From positions 6,299,599-6,363,598 of the forward strand of contig JACMZG010001914.1 in the NCBI GenBank assembly GCA_018340805.1: DNA of 64,000 nt, written 5' to 3'. How positions within the stretch are numbered: the stretch's first letter is position 1; each line of letters starts with the position of its first letter. Of this stretch, positions 1 through 12,047 are shown in pieces. Both the position numbers and the translations under genes were made by a program. Source of the DNA: Microvelia longipes (lineage: Eukaryota; Arthropoda; Insecta; Hemiptera; Veliidae). The notes below the pieces were generated by a model that saw only the letters and a program-made list of their open reading frames with translations, did no database searches and had not been told where the DNA came from.

Positions 1-420
1 ACTGAAAAGAAGTACCTGCCACTCAATAACGGTGTTTTTACTAGTCATTGTCGGCTTAACCGCCATCAAAACCTGATGAGATTGGCAGGTAGTCCTAAAG
101 GCAGGCTATGTGAGTGGGACGAGGAAACTCCTTCACATATACTAAGCACTTGTCCTGCATTAACGTATCTTAGGAGGCAGACCTTTGGCCAGGCCAGCGT
201 TCCTTTAGAACTCGTAGAACTACCCATAAACAAGTTGATAACTTTATGCGAGGCAGTATACTTTTTTCTATTTCCAATAAAAGAATGGTTTCCTTTTACT
301 TTCCGGGTTTGCACTAAGTACTCACCTGAGTGGTCTCATACTTTGGATGTCACTTTTAAGAATGTTGCTTCGACCACTGTTAGCTACAGAAATAGATTTA
401 GCCTAGGGGATTCAGTTTAA
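1..420 (+). pseudogene. C-terminal fragment of a jockey-like LINE ORF2
   Basis: Reading frame 1 is open from the window edge to a stop at 418-420. The first ~80 codons look like the extreme C-terminus of insect non-LTR retrotransposon ORF2, just after the RNase H region. They contain NNGVFTSHCRLNRHQNLMRL followed by RLCEWDEETPSHILSTCPAL, with a Cys-x8-His-x4-Cys arrangement typical of that tail. After about residue 85 the reading frame no longer resembles the family and is probably 3' UTR read through by chance. The start of the element lies outside the window, so intactness cannot be judged. A second, frameshifted relative lies at 20612-21240. The family call rests on motif recognition only. 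Confidence 0.75.
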
Positions 421-1188
421 TTGTTATCGAGTTGACTAATCAAGTGTGATATGTTTAGAAGTAAACTATTTTGGATACTAAACTATTCCCACCTTAAGTA
501 GTTGTCTACCCTCTTAGACGCGCGTTAAGATCCGTTATAGTAGCGGGCAATGCGTGAATGAATTATTTGATTTTATGCTGAGGCCAATGATTCGAGTTGT
601 CTTAGTTAAATCTTATTCAATAATCATTTACGTAATAAAGAGACGAAATTTTGACATGATTAAAATTTTGTCTCTACAATAGTATATCTGTAAGTATTGC
701 TCTTAAAATTTGCTAATACTCAATAATACCACGAACGTTAGCTATACAACCTCTAGAGATCAAAGCAGCCATTTAGAGCTTACACTTTCATAAATAATAT
801 ATTAAGTATTCTATGTATAGTACTATGCTAATACGTAGATTTGAACAAACATGCCGCATATGTTATTAATATTCATCCGGCGTGTATGTTTCAAACGAAC
901 TAGCAGACATTAATGCAACATATTATGTCCTACCATGTCTGTGATGTAGTTAACTTGAATGATATGGGGTTATTATTAGTTTGAATTTTAGTTTATTTCA
1001 CGTTTAAGACTATCTGAGCAGTTGAATGTATTTAAAATGAATTGGTCGAATTTAAGAAGGTTTTAATTTGAATTAAAACCAACTAAATTAATAACACAAA
1101 TAATCCGTATCATTTATCAAACCTTTAGCGGTATTATAAAAATGCTTAATGCACTTAAAATACTTTAAATAGTTCTTTCAATATGTAT
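421..1188. other. AT-rich sequence without a recognised gene
   Basis: No long reading frame, RNA gene or clear repeat is seen. The stretch follows directly on the LINE fragment and may include its 3' untranslated part. Confidence 0.5.
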
Positions 1189-1231
1189 ATGTTATGTATA
1201 TATATATATACATATACATATATATATATAT

Positions 1232-1279
<48 letters not shown>

Positions 1280-1290
1280 TATATATACAT
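1189..1290. repeat. (TA)n microsatellite
   Basis: A nearly pure alternating TA tract with a few interruptions. Translations of it give meaningless Ile-Tyr repeats on both strands. Confidence 0.95.
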
Positions 1291-1919
1291 AATATGTTTA
1301 ATGAGCAATTAATTAAAACAGAATTAATTCTGTTTGTCCAAAACAATCTCATAACCTTCATTTTCTGATAAAAATTCATGAAAAAAAATTAATAATACGG
1401 ATTTTTGTCCGTATTATTTTTGGGCCCAAGAGGGCTTGATTTGCAAATATTTGCCTGCCGAAATTAGCTAAAATTTATTTTCAGCCCTCCCTCTCTAAAC
1501 AAAGATAAGATATGGGTAAATACAGCAGGTTTTACGTGTGTAAATTTTCGTTCGTAATTTTATTTTAAACAACCTATTAAAGCCTTTTTTTAGTTAATTA
1601 AAATGTCAAAAAACCACAGGGATATCCAACCACACGATTTAATTAAGAGATTATAATTATCTTTTAATTAAATATTTATTGTTGTAAGGAGGAAGGGGGG
1701 GGGAGTGAACGGCCAATATGGCGAAGGTATTTGTGGTTTGGAGCAAATTAAATTAATTACACAAATGAGGGGCATCAAATTTTATTTGAAAAATATTTTA
1801 AAATAAAAAAGAAAAAAAAATAAGAAAAAAAATCCCTTCTAAAAACCATTCATCTCTCCACACCTTTATTAGTGGTTTTTTAATTAAAGTTAAATAGCAG
1901 TTAAAAATTAGGGATGAAC
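1291..1919. other. Non-coding spacer with a short hairpin
   Basis: No gene is seen. An 11-bp inverted repeat with a 6-base loop lies at about 1391-1417 (AATAATACGGA against its complement). Purine-rich and poly-G stretches (about 1690-1705) and A-rich runs follow. Confidence 0.5.
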
Positions 1920-2888
1920 TATAATAATAATAATAATAATAATAATAATGCCCACCGAGTCCGGTAGCTCAGTGGTAGAGCGCTCGCCTTCGACCTGGAG
2001 GCTAGGGTTCAAATCCAGCCGGGGGGGACCTCAATATGAGGTTATCCTTGTACCGTACACTCGGGAGGTCTTGAATTCAAGGCCGGCCAACCCAGCCAAG
2101 GTTTTACGTGGTTTCCTTGGCTACTAATACGCAAATGCGGGGTTGGATCTAGTTTCATCTGAGACAAGTCTGGATCCACGTTTCCGTTGTCTCCAGCTCA
2201 CGAAAAGTTAATGTTCTGCGGGCTGGGGGAGATGAAGGTCGGAAAGATATACTGAGCCTTTGTATGTCCGAAAACTTAGTCAGCGAAAGTGATGGCGGCG
2301 ACACAAGTAACGTAAGTGACTAGGAACAAAGTGCTCGGTTCTTGAAGACAGACGTCTCCTAATAGCACTGCGGAGCTTTGACTTTCAGGTCAGGGCTATA
2401 GAATGAGTTAGTACACACTGACATCTGGGTGCTAGAGTTCTTTGTCGGGTGGCGCTGGACTGGCCAGAGCGGTGAGCCTAGCTAGAGTCTGGTGATGCTA
2501 GTGAATGATGAGATTGGTGAGACTGGAAGGACGAGGTCAAGGAGACTAATGTGATCAGGGAGCTGTAAGACTAGATGAAAAGCACACAGTGAACTAGTGC
2601 TAGCCAGAGCGGTGAGCTAGCACTGGTCATGAATATGCACACAGTGAACTAGTCGCAGTACTAGCCAGAGCAGTGGTTTGGATAGAGTCTGGTTGAGCTG
2701 GATGAACTAGAGACACTGTGAACTGGTTATATGTGCTACCATGTACGGAGGGGGTGCTTCCTAGATGATTGGATGTGTACAAACTCAGGGGTTAAGTAGT
2801 TGAGTGAGATTTGAGTGAGGGGAAAACGCTAAAATGACCCTACGGGTTAAAGCGTAAAAAAAAAAAATAAATAAATAAAATGAAAAAA
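1920..2888 (+). mobile_element. Long tRNA-derived SINE, family A
   Basis: An (AAT)n run (1920-1949) is followed by a tRNA-like head at about 1960-2030. It has an A box (TAGCTCAGTGGTAGAGCGCT) and a B box (GGTTCAAATCC). A unique body of about 800 bp follows, with internal duplicated segments near 2570-2700 (the phrase CACACAGTGAACTAGT occurs twice). It ends with an A-rich tail at about 2857-2888. The anticodon arm is irregular, so this is not a functional tRNA gene. Related copies lie at 6606-6730 (minus, tail only), 10550-11335 (minus) and 11336-11565 (plus, body only). The length is large for a SINE, so the body may derive from another element. Confidence 0.8.
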
Positions 2889-3045
2889 ATAATGCCCGTT
2901 TTAGGGCCTTTCGGCCCTTCAGGGTATACGCCCTGCGGGAACAACCTAGAGTGGGTCACATCTACTATGCTCAAAGTAAAGCTAAAGTTGGCGAAATCTT
3001 TTTATATCAAATTCTATTCACAAAAACTGAGAGCATAGCCCTCAG
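2889..3045 (-). mobile_element. SINE family B fragment
   Basis: Shares with 27655-27885 the segment starting GCCCGTTTTAGGGCCTTTCG and ending near AGCATAGCCC. The better copy carries a tRNA-like head on the minus strand, so this copy is read as minus with its head lost. It abuts the A-rich tail of SINE A. Confidence 0.7.
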
Positions 3046-3059
3046 GTATTTATATATTT

Positions 3060-3400
3060 TTAATTTTCTTCATTTGTAATGTTGGTATATAGGAAAGTAA
3101 TATTTTTGCAAAACAATATCTATGTGTTTTCATATCATCGTAGCGCCAATAGTATACTTATGCTGGAGAGTTTAGGCTTGGTTCAGACATCAATGTTTAC
3201 GTTCTGGCTGTTCGGATAAAAGTTTTTATGACGACATAAACGTGCAATAATGACGAAGGAAAAATGTCGAAATTTTACAAAACACGGATATAGGTTTGAT
3301 TTAAAATTTAGGTCGCTTATAAAACCAACAAATATACCAAGGTTTATCTCGTTATCAGCATTAGTTCAATTTTTTAACTAAGACGGCAAGTATATCTACT
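3060..3400. repeat. Degenerate copy of dispersed family C
   Basis: Contains the family landmarks: a GGTATATAGGAAAGTA block, a CATCGTAGCGCC block, then AGAGTTTAGGC and a tail with CATTAGTTCAATTTTT. The same order is seen at 26920-27480, 42545-42740 and in both arms of 49357-50482. No protein is encoded. Confidence 0.65.
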
Positions 3401-4004
3401 GTTTTGATGGATCATAAGTTAAGCAGCATCCAGAGAAGACCGCTGGGAATTAAAAAAACTATATATTTACTATCTAAGGATAGTAAATAGCGTCTTTAGA
3501 CTCGCTTCGCTCGTCCTTAGATAGAGGGAAGGGAGTCCAAAGACGCGTTGTATAAATTTGACAACTTGTATATTCTGATTATATATTTTTAAGCTCCGAG
3601 GTATCCCGTACCCGACATTTATTTTTTCTTTTGATAAGAAACTGTAATAAGGGCAAATAAGAAAACAAAATAAGTTTTTCAAGTAAAATCCAATCATAGA
3701 GATCATCAGGAATATCGTCACGTATTCCTAAACCTGAATCTACCATTGCGTCATTTATTATTCTAAATAGTACTTGCTTGAAATTGAGGCGTAAAAAATC
3801 GGGTTAGTGGTACCTTGGAATTTTTCTATCTTAGATTTCCCAGACGTTAAATCAGGTTGGCGGAGTTAAGTATTTCTTTGCCAACTCCGGAGTCATATTT
3901 TTTGTGCCGACTCCTTTTTAGCGAATTTTTCGAGAAAAAAAATATAGCTTATGAGGTTGGGGTTATGGAAGTTATTTTTGAATGGGGGGGACTCACTGAT
4001 AAAG
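3401..4004. other. Spacer with a GCTTCGCTCGTCC-type repeat
   Basis: A segment at about 3466-3620 contains TAGACTCGCTTCGCTCGTCC, GTCCAAAGACGCGTTGTA and a GTACCCGAC block. Versions recur near 28550-28700, 54970-55045 and 62890-62980, so it is an interspersed repeat. No gene is seen. Confidence 0.5.
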
Positions 4005-4312
<308 letters not shown>

Positions 4313-4700
4313 GTGTGTACGAGATTTTTGTGTCCTAGACGTTTCTATGAGACACGATAACTTTCGAACGCATTCTTGGCTCGAAATAAAATTTGGTACA
4401 AGAATAAACCATGTTAATGTCCCGAAACCTGTGTTTATGACATTTTTGAAACATATTTCAAAATTGTTTTTAAAATATGTGTGATGCCATTAACCCACTA
4501 ACATTTGAAAAAATCACAAATCTTCGTACAGTATTCAGATTGAGCTGACATCTACTGCTATTATTGGTTCACAAACAAACAAAGTTTCATTATATTATCA
4601 ATATTAGTTTTGCTTTTATTGATTGACATATATACGTCAAACAAAACAATATAGCCTTAATTAACATTATGTAAACAAATCAAGTTTCTTCACTTATACA
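4313..4700 (-). repeat. Dispersed family D copy
   Basis: The segment begins ACGAGATTTTTGTG next to the (TA)n tract. It then has CTAGACGTTTCTATGAGACA, CGAACGCATTC and a block with ATATACGTCAAACAAAACA. An inverted copy with the same landmarks lies at 19430-19710, also ending in a (TA)n tract. No coding capacity is seen. Confidence 0.7.
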
Positions 4701-6524
4701 TTTGAAAATTCACTTATATCGTGGCAGTATGCCACTTATATAAACCAGTAATATGACCAACTGATTATGTACAACGCGCGGGGGGCGGGATGCAGCTCCC
4801 ACCTCCAATGAAGCCGCTGAGCGGAAGCCGTGTTTTATATAAAATAACCGTAATTTTTTAGTGCATTTTTTCTCTATCGGATATTTATAAATATTAAATT
4901 AAAAATTGTCTCATTCTAATTCATATTTATAATATAAAATATAAATATTTATAATGCTATGTATAAAATATATAGCGTTAATATATAAATAATTATTAAA
5001 ATAAATCTATAATATTATTTAATTATGTATAATTTAATATTTAATTAAATTGTGATTTCTTTGCATAATTAAAGTGAAATAAAAGTTCGACGAGAAGGTT
5101 ATCCGTTAAATACAATTGTCTCCAAAGGTCCATACAGCGTATCGGGGGATCCATTTAGATTCCATCTCCCTAGTTCTAGCGTATGCGATCGGATCCCCTC
5201 CGCATGGTTCATACAGCTTAAATTACCGTATTGAGAGATCGTCCTCTATACGATCCGCGGATCTAAAGTGTGTGTGAACGTACTAAATAATACAGTTACT
5301 ATCTTGCATATAATTATTTTGTAGTTATAATCTTATACTAGTAAATATGATGATGAAAAATTCTCACCGGTATTAAGGTTCAAACCTAGGAATTCAAGCT
5401 TTAAGTACTTTGAGTGTTCTTATCAACTCCAGACCGGTTTTATTGGATTAAGCACTCCAAGAAACATAAAAAAGACACCTTACTCGGCAAATGTTGTTTA
5501 ATGACCGTATTTTAGGTTATATGTTGATTTACATTCGCTTTTTAGACTTGCAGATGATGGTATCGTCTTGGGACTGATTTTGTTAAATTCAGCGCCCCAA
5601 GAAACATTTAAAACTACACTCCACTCGAAATTTGATGTTTACAGGCTAGAAATTTTGATTAGCGATTTTTTTAAAAGAAAATTCGCTAAATGCATGAAGA
5701 TAATATTTGGTAAACAAGAATTTTTTCTTTAAAAAGAGAAATACATAAATTGTAAGTTTAAAAAACTTAGTTATTGCGTTGCAGTGATAAATAATTACGG
5801 TTTTGATTTATCGCTAATATCAGCATATATAGAGGAAAAACTGCCTCAAACTTAAGGTACAGCATGTATTATTATTCAATACAAATAGAAGAATAGAAAG
5901 TTCGCGACCTTTAATGGACAATATAAACAATGTGCTTATGAATACAAATATTTCGTTAAATGCAAAGGTTTTAGTTAGGGTCGAGTCGGAAGGCGGATCG
6001 TAATGTATTGTAGACAGGTCCAAAATGTAAAGAAAAATAGATGTGTCGGGAATTTCATGGAAGTGACTAGTGAGAGCAGAGGAAGCTTTGATCAGGAAGA
6101 TTAAAGACAGACCTGCCGAGTGACCTCTGTGTCCCTGGAGAGAAATTGCTTCCAAAATTGCCTTCTAGTTGACAGCAGTCTTTTGTATCGTTTTTTTTGG
6201 TAAAAGTTTTTGATGTTGACCAACATCAGATAAAAGTGACGAACAAAATCTATTTTTTCCTTAAAGTTTTCCGTTATTTAGTTTCCGATTGATGTTAAAT
6301 TATAGAGGTTTTCCTGGTTACTTTTCGTTAAAAGTTTTTAGCAGGAAAGTAAAGACTATTTCAGTGTAATTATTTCATGGGATAGAATCTATTATAAGAA
6401 TCAATACAGGATCTGTATACCCCCAACAAAGCACATACATTTAAAAACAAAGACTAGTAGTCTAGCGTAAAAAGAATTCTTATTTACGTCAAATTGTTGT
6501 CTCCTCTTACTGTCGTTCTTTTCG
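4701..6524. other. Non-coding stretch, no gene recognised
   Basis: AT-rich sequence. The longest open frame is 111 codons on the minus strand at 5820-6155; it has no motif I recognise and is probably chance. A GC-richer island with GGATCC-like sites lies at about 5130-5270. Nothing else is supported. Confidence 0.45.
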
Positions 6525-6730
6525 CTTTTATTTATTAATAATTTATTTATTTACTTATTTATTATTTATATATCATTTATTTATTTACTTATTTATTTTA
6601 TTTTTAACGCTTAATTCCGTAGGGGCCATATTGGCGTTTTCTCCTCACTCAACTAATCCATCCCAGAATTTGTACATACTTAATCAATTAAGAAGCACAC
6701 ACTCCGTACTTGGCGGCACATGTGATGAAC
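6525..6730 (-). mobile_element. (TTTA)n tract plus 3' tail of SINE family A
   Basis: A (TTTA)n-rich tract (6525-6605) is followed by sequence matching the reverse complement of the SINE A tail. Landmarks are TAATTCCGTAGGGGCCATAT, TTGGCGTTTTCTCC and GAAGCACACACTCCGT. The tract would be the 3' end of a minus-strand insertion. The rest of the body is missing. Confidence 0.65.
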
Positions 6731-7064
6731 TCCAGGCCCAACCAAATCCCCAGACCCATCCGAAACCCGAGTTCTTTCAGATTGAAATCTAATCAATGGA
6801 TCTTGACTAAACTCTACACTTATATACGACTTATAGGTTATATTGACCACATTATAAGTCTCAACGAAATCCTTTCACAAATAGCAATAGGGGATTGGTG
6901 TAAAAATATGTTTTAAATGCTTACTGCTCAGAATCTAATAGATGGATTTCGAGTAAACTTAACCATTGAATAGATTTTATTATGGATTTTAGATATGTTA
7001 GATAAAATGAAGATAGAACCAATGATGTAAAATATTTTGCAGTGTCTTCTGTAGAAGTCTTAAA
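6731..7064. other. Spacer, nothing recognised
   Basis: AT-rich, no gene or repeat identified. Confidence 0.4.
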
Positions 7065-7590
7065 CCCTAGTTAGGAACAAATCCCTAGGCCCAAGCTATA
7101 TCCCAGAGCCAAACTAATCCCCAGGCTCAAGCTAATCCCTAGGTCCAACCTAAATCCTTGGCCCAAACTTAACCATCGGCCCGACCTGAACCCCAGGCAC
7201 AACCTATACCCTAGGCCCTAGCTAAACCCCAGGCCCAAACTAACCCCTAAGCCTAACCGAAATCCCAGTCCCGATCGAAACCCTAGGCCCAACTTAAACC
7301 CTATGCCTAACCGAAACCCCGGCCATAGTAACCTCAACCCAACCCAAACCAGGCCCAACTTAAATCCTAGGCCCAAACTAAACTCCAGGCATAACCTAAA
7401 CCCAGGCCCATAGTAAACCCTCAACCCAACCCAAACCCCAGGCCCAACTTAAACCCTAGGCCCAACTTAAACCCTAGGCCCAAACTAAACTCCAGGCATA
7501 ACCTAAACCCAGGTCCAAAGTAAACTCTCAACCCAACCCAATTCCAGGCCCAACTTAAATCCTATGCCTAACCAAAACCCCAGGACCAGG
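7065..7590. repeat. C-rich degenerate minisatellite
   Basis: About 30 degenerate copies of an 18-bp-like unit built on CCAGGCCCAACCTAAACC. The composition (C-rich on +) differs strongly from the AT-rich surroundings. The minus strand reads as a Gly-Leu-Gly-Phe-like repetitive peptide, which is a by-product of the repeat and not evidence of a gene. Confidence 0.85.
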
Positions 7591-8401
7591 AAATTTTATT
7601 TTATAAATAACATTAAATATATCTACACAAACGCAACTTTATATAATACGTTATTTTATATTAAAAAAAAGCTCATATAGAGTCTGGTTTCAAAGCAGTT
7701 TTAGAGCTCTTTTTATTCCGCTGTATGAATAAGACTTTTAATATTACGACCCCCCTCTCAACTGGGGCCTCCCCCCCCCTTACTTTAGGGCCCTATACTT
7801 CACGACAATAGAGCAAAATATATATTATACTTGAAATAAAATATGATATTATGAAGAAAAGCTAAAAATGTTTATTTTTCCATCCCGCACATGAGTCTCA
7901 TATGACAAGCTAGAAAGGAAAACGTTCGGGTGCTGTAAAGCGTGCTTTTTATTCATATTTTTATGCCCTTTTCCGTCCCTAGAATATTTGTTTGTTTAAT
8001 TATATTTTTTGTGACAAAATATGGTTTTTACGAAAATTACATATTTAATTCCTTAAAGCTATTTAGAAGAACACTATTGTTTTTCTCCTTCTGTTTGACA
8101 AAACAGACTATAATATTAATCAAAATTATTTTTGAATGTTACATGATTATGTAGAGAAACATAATTCCAACGTTAATAATAATAATAACATTACCACCCC
8201 TGAGTAATCTGAACTAAATTTATAGTTTGTAATTTTATGTTTATTAATTCTTGTTTTGGCAAAATTTAAATTGGTATTATCGTGAAATAGAATAAGAAGT
8301 GAACCGATTCCCGTAAAATAGTAGTTAGTAGAGTTTAATAGTAGTAGAGTTTCCAAAAATCGATTTTAAAAAAGAATCGAGTTTTCTCAATATTTTAACT
8401 A
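7591..8401. other. Spacer, nothing recognised
   Basis: AT-rich. Includes C runs near 7750-7785. Only short chance reading frames are present. Confidence 0.4.
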
Positions 8402-8944
8402 TGGCTGCCACCAAGCTGATAGAGTTTATAAGTTGATTCTATCGTAGGTTTTTTATGAATGAAATCAATTTTTTTATGTATTAGGTTATAGCCCGGCATT
8501 GACGTCATTGCTGGAATAAATAGTAAGTTTTTTAATGTTGACCGCCTATACCGACTCCTGCAATGACGTCACACGTCATTCATAAACAAAAATTAAGTCA
8601 GTTTATAACCTCCGAATGCGTTTAGATTGTTTAACTAACACCTTTGGTTACCACTCTGTAACTGACAGAAGATTGTCAAATATCATAATATTTTGTAAAC
8701 AAACCCTACGTACTGTTATATTTCCGCCCGAAAAATAAAAACTTTATGTTTTTTTAATTGTTTTACAAAAACATAATTTGGCAACATGAGGTTAGACGTT
8801 ACCTCATCTACGATTACAATAGTAGCTAAAAGTAGCTCTAGCGCAAGATGTCTCACAAGATGGGTTTCGGTTTTATTTCATTCATAAAACCCTTCCAATT
8901 AAATCACCTTATAAACTCTATCAGTTTGGCCCTAGCGGCCAAAC
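8402..8944. mobile_element. TIR element (MITE-like), family I
   Basis: The left end GGCTGCCACCAAGCTGATAG and following AGTTTATAAG are mirrored at the right end by CTTATAAACTCTATCAGTTT and GGCCCTAGCGGCC. ATGAATGAAAT and its complement lie further inside each arm. The interior carries TGACGTCATTGC and TGCAATGACGTCA in inverted arrangement. No transposase is present, so it is non-autonomous. A partial copy in opposite orientation lies at 29090-29325. Confidence 0.7.
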
Positions 8945-10549
8945 TTTTTCTGTTTTCACATTTCCAGTCATATCGAAAGCCCGAAATACGTAGATATATT
9001 ATAGTATAGATTACAGTCAAAGATTAAGACTTACTAATAATTGTAATAGATTTATTATGATTATTTATTTATAGTGGAGCTTAATAAGACATCATTAGCT
9101 CCACGCAACAACTATAATTAACATTGGTTAATTATAGTTGAAAGAATCCAAAACATGTTTTGGATTTAAACTGTTTTTATATATTGATTGCGGGCCAGTT
9201 TTTGATAGACTGTGTAAGAAAAATTACTAAGTTTGATTAGTTAACTAATTAATTATTAAGGATTAATTAGAAGGAGAGATGAGCTTGAAAATAAAACAAA
9301 ATAATGGTGATAGATGAAATGAAAGTAATAGATTTAATAATAGAATTAAGATCTAATTAATAGTAGAATAATATGGGTGTTATAGAACACACCTTGACGG
9401 TAATGCACAACCTTCGTCAACATCTTATTCTACTATTATTAAATCTTTATTTTATTATTAAATCTTATTCTACTATTATTAAATCTTAATAAAAATATCT
9501 TTTGTGTTTTTTTATATTAATGTTTTTTTATTATCTGTTTCAGGTATAATAAGTTGAAAGAGTGATTACTTAGGTAAGCCTTGTAAGATTTTGAAATAAA
9601 ATCCTCGTTATTTACATTTTTATTTCACTTCAATGAGACGTTTAAATGTATTTTGTTTATTCTTGAAACTTATCCTTAATGCTCAAAGTTTTGGAATTTT
9701 CTAATAAACAAGAATATTATAAAATTCATAATCATCTTATCATAAGGAAAAAGAAAAATATCTCATCGACATAAAAAAAAGCTCAAAGAAATTCACTCTA
9801 AGGGAAAAGATATTAAAAAGTTTGTTCTAAGACGAAATGTAGAGAAAACAATATTGAACTCTTTCATCTATAATAAATATAGTACTTTAAGGTTCAATTT
9901 CCTTTGAAGAAGAGACAAAAATTTCCTTTTGAGGTTTAAAACATCTCAAGAGATTTTCTTAGTTTTTAAGAATATAAATACCTGGAAGCAGATTTAATAA
10001 AAGGAATGTCGAGTCATTAAACGTAATGTAAAATTTTTGAGCGACTTTTATTGCTTCTGGCTGCAGTTTTGGGCTTAAATTTATTTATTTACTTTTTACA
10101 AGCAGTAAAAATTTTATTAAGTATTATTTTTTATTCGTTTTGGTTTAAATTTGTTTAGTATTCTGCTATATTACTCTTGAATCATTGACTTCATACAGTT
10201 TTAATTTATCAGTAACTTTTAAATTTCTATTTTTTTATATTCGATTGGGTTTGGAGGGATTCTGAAAGAGGGAAAGTATATAACTTATGGTAAATTAATA
10301 CTAATAATTGTTTTGGTTTTTTATTGAGCGAAAGAAATTATTATTTTCAAAGAATTATTATTTTAAACATTCTTTTATGGTCCCTGATTGGGCGCCAATT
10401 GTCGAAGAGAAAATTTAAGGAAGAATTAGATCGACATTAAAGAAAAAGAAAATAGAGTGCATTTATAGTTTATCTGTTTAACTTTTAATAATAAAAAAGT
10501 TCTTCAATTATCAATATAGACTCTTTTTAAATTATTCAAGCTTAGCTTA
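8945..10549. other. Non-coding, with small palindromes
   Basis: No gene. A palindrome at about 9108-9140 pairs CAACTATAATTAAC with its complement. At 9330-9490 an ATTAATAGTAGAATAA block faces repeated TTATTCTACTATTATTAA blocks on the other side of a GC-richer segment (about 9376-9415), giving a foldback structure. Confidence 0.5.
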
Positions 10550-11335
10550 TTTTTTATGCTTAAACCCGTAGGATCATATTAGCGTTTCCCCTCTCTCAAA
10601 TCTCACTTAACTAATGCACCCCAGAGTTTGCACACATTCAATCGTCTAGGAAGCACACCCTACGCACATGGTGGATCATATGATTAGTCAGCAGTATGCT
10701 CAGTTCATCTAGCCCAACCAGACTCTATCCAAACTCACTTCTCTGGCTAGTGTCCTGGATAGTTCACAGTGTGCCTAGTTCATCGGGATTAGCTAGGCTT
10801 TGGCTAGGCTCATCGCTCTAGCTGGCACCGACTACTAGTTCACTGTGTGCTTAGTTCATCTAGTCTTTCTAGCTCCTCTGATCACATTAGCTTCATTTGG
10901 CCTGCCCTCGTTTAACCAGTCTCACCAATCCCATCAGCACCTCTAGCATTACCAGACTCTAGCTAGATTCACCGCTCTGCCTAGTGACCTAACAGAGATC
11001 TATTTAGCAATCCCGACGTTCGTGTGCACAAACTCATTCTTAGTCCTGACCTGAATGTCAATGTTCCGCAGTGCTACTAGGAGACGTTTGTCTTCAAGAA
11101 CAAAGCACTTCATTCCTAGTCACTTACGTTGCTCGTGTCCCGGCTTCACTGACTAAGTTTTCGGATACAAAGGCTCAGTATATCTTTTCGACCTTCATCT
11201 CCATCAGCCCGCAGAACTTGATTTTTCGTTAGCTGGAGACAACGGAAACGTGGATCTATACTTGTCTCAAATAAAACAGGAACCAACCCCACATTTGCGT
11301 ATTAGTAGCCAAGGAAACCACGTGAAACCCAGGGT
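10550..11335 (-). mobile_element. SINE family A body, minus orientation
   Basis: Matches the reverse complement of most of 2040-2855. The tail side starts with CCGTAGGATCATATTAGCG. The body contains AGTTCACAGTGTGC blocks and ends with GGAGACAACGGAAACGTGG near 11240 and CCAAGGAAACCACGTGAAAC near 11310. The tRNA head is not present. It faces a plus-strand copy of the same body immediately downstream. Confidence 0.75.
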
Positions 11336-11565
11336 ATATAATATAATATAATAAAGGTACAAGGTTATCCCTTGTACCGGACTCTCGGGAGGTCTTGAAT
11401 TCAAGGCCGGCCAACCCAGCCAGGGTTTTACGTGGTTTCCTTGGCTACTAATACGCAAATGCGGGGTTGGATCTAGTTTCATCTGAGACAAGTATGGGTC
11501 CACGTTTCCGTTGTCCCCAGCTCTCGAAAAGTCAAGGTTCTGCGGGCTGGGGAGATAAATGTCCG
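11336..11565 (+). mobile_element. SINE family A body fragment, plus orientation
   Basis: Matches about 2043-2240: TATCCCTTGTACCGGACTCT, GGCCGGCCAACCCAGCCAGG, GCGGGGTTGGATCTAGTTTC. Together with 10550-11335 it forms a head-to-head inverted pair separated by a short TATAATA run. Confidence 0.75.
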
Positions 11566-11738
11566 AAGTGTCGGGTACTCCTATCGACAGCCATACTTTA
11601 ACTGTAATAAATATTGAAGCTTTGTAATATAATAAATTTAAAAACAAATTTTATTGGAAGATACTATTTCCCAATAACCCCATCTATAAAAAGTAGGCTG
11701 AATACAACACTTTTAATGTATTTGATGATAGACACAGT
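11566..11738. other. Spacer
   Basis: Short AT-rich link between the SINE pair and the reading frame at 11739. Nothing recognised. Confidence 0.4.
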
Positions 11739-12047
11739 TTGATTTTATTTGTTTTAATATCTATTTGTTTTTATTGCATGTGTTATCAATCTTTTTTCCG
11801 AATTACGGAATGTATTGACAATACCCATCTTCAAAAATATCATTGGATATACAGAAGTCAAATAAGAGTCAAATTTTCTTTGGGAAATATTGTGTTTGGT
11901 AGAAAGGAATATGTGGAAATATTCAAATCTGAAGGAAATAGGTTTACAGTAAGATGTGAAAATCTTGTCAAATCCACCACAAGCAGGAGTATTTTCTTTT
12001 CGATCCTTTCTAGCGAATCGTCAATAGATTTCTACCTCATACAATAG
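11739..12047 (+). other. Unassigned 102-codon reading frame, faintly FERM-F3-like
   Basis: Not recognised with confidence. The frame ends in TAG at 12045-12047. Residues ~45-100 include NIVFGRKEYVEIFKSEGN and RFTVRCENLVKS, then a segment ending SSIDFYLIQ. This order (strand, K-rich turn, strand, strand, helix) is reminiscent of the third lobe of FERM domains. It lies upstream of, and on the same strand as, the PDZ exons, which is the order expected in FERM-PDZ scaffolds. Against this, an in-frame stop sits just before the only nearby GT donor, no strong acceptor is visible and 14 kb separate it from 26401. A pseudogene, TE remnant or chance frame is equally possible. Confidence 0.2.

Noticed and set aside
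1960..2030. Functional tRNA gene
   Set aside because: A and B boxes are present, but the anticodon arm lacks a proper loop, the acceptor pairing is poor, and the sequence is the head of a long repeated SINE.
5820..6155. 111-codon minus-strand gene
   Set aside because: No recognised motif, no intron or codon evidence, surrounded by non-coding sequence; likely chance.
7218..7424. Gly-Leu-Phe repeat protein on the minus strand
   Set aside because: It is a by-product of the C-rich minisatellite; no start context, introns or homology.
7065..7590. Telomere-like repeats (CCTAA words)
   Set aside because: The words are scattered in a longer degenerate unit and never form a regular TTAGG or TTAGGG array.
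11267..11647. 126-codon minus-strand reading frame
   Set aside because: It lies entirely across the inverted SINE A pair.
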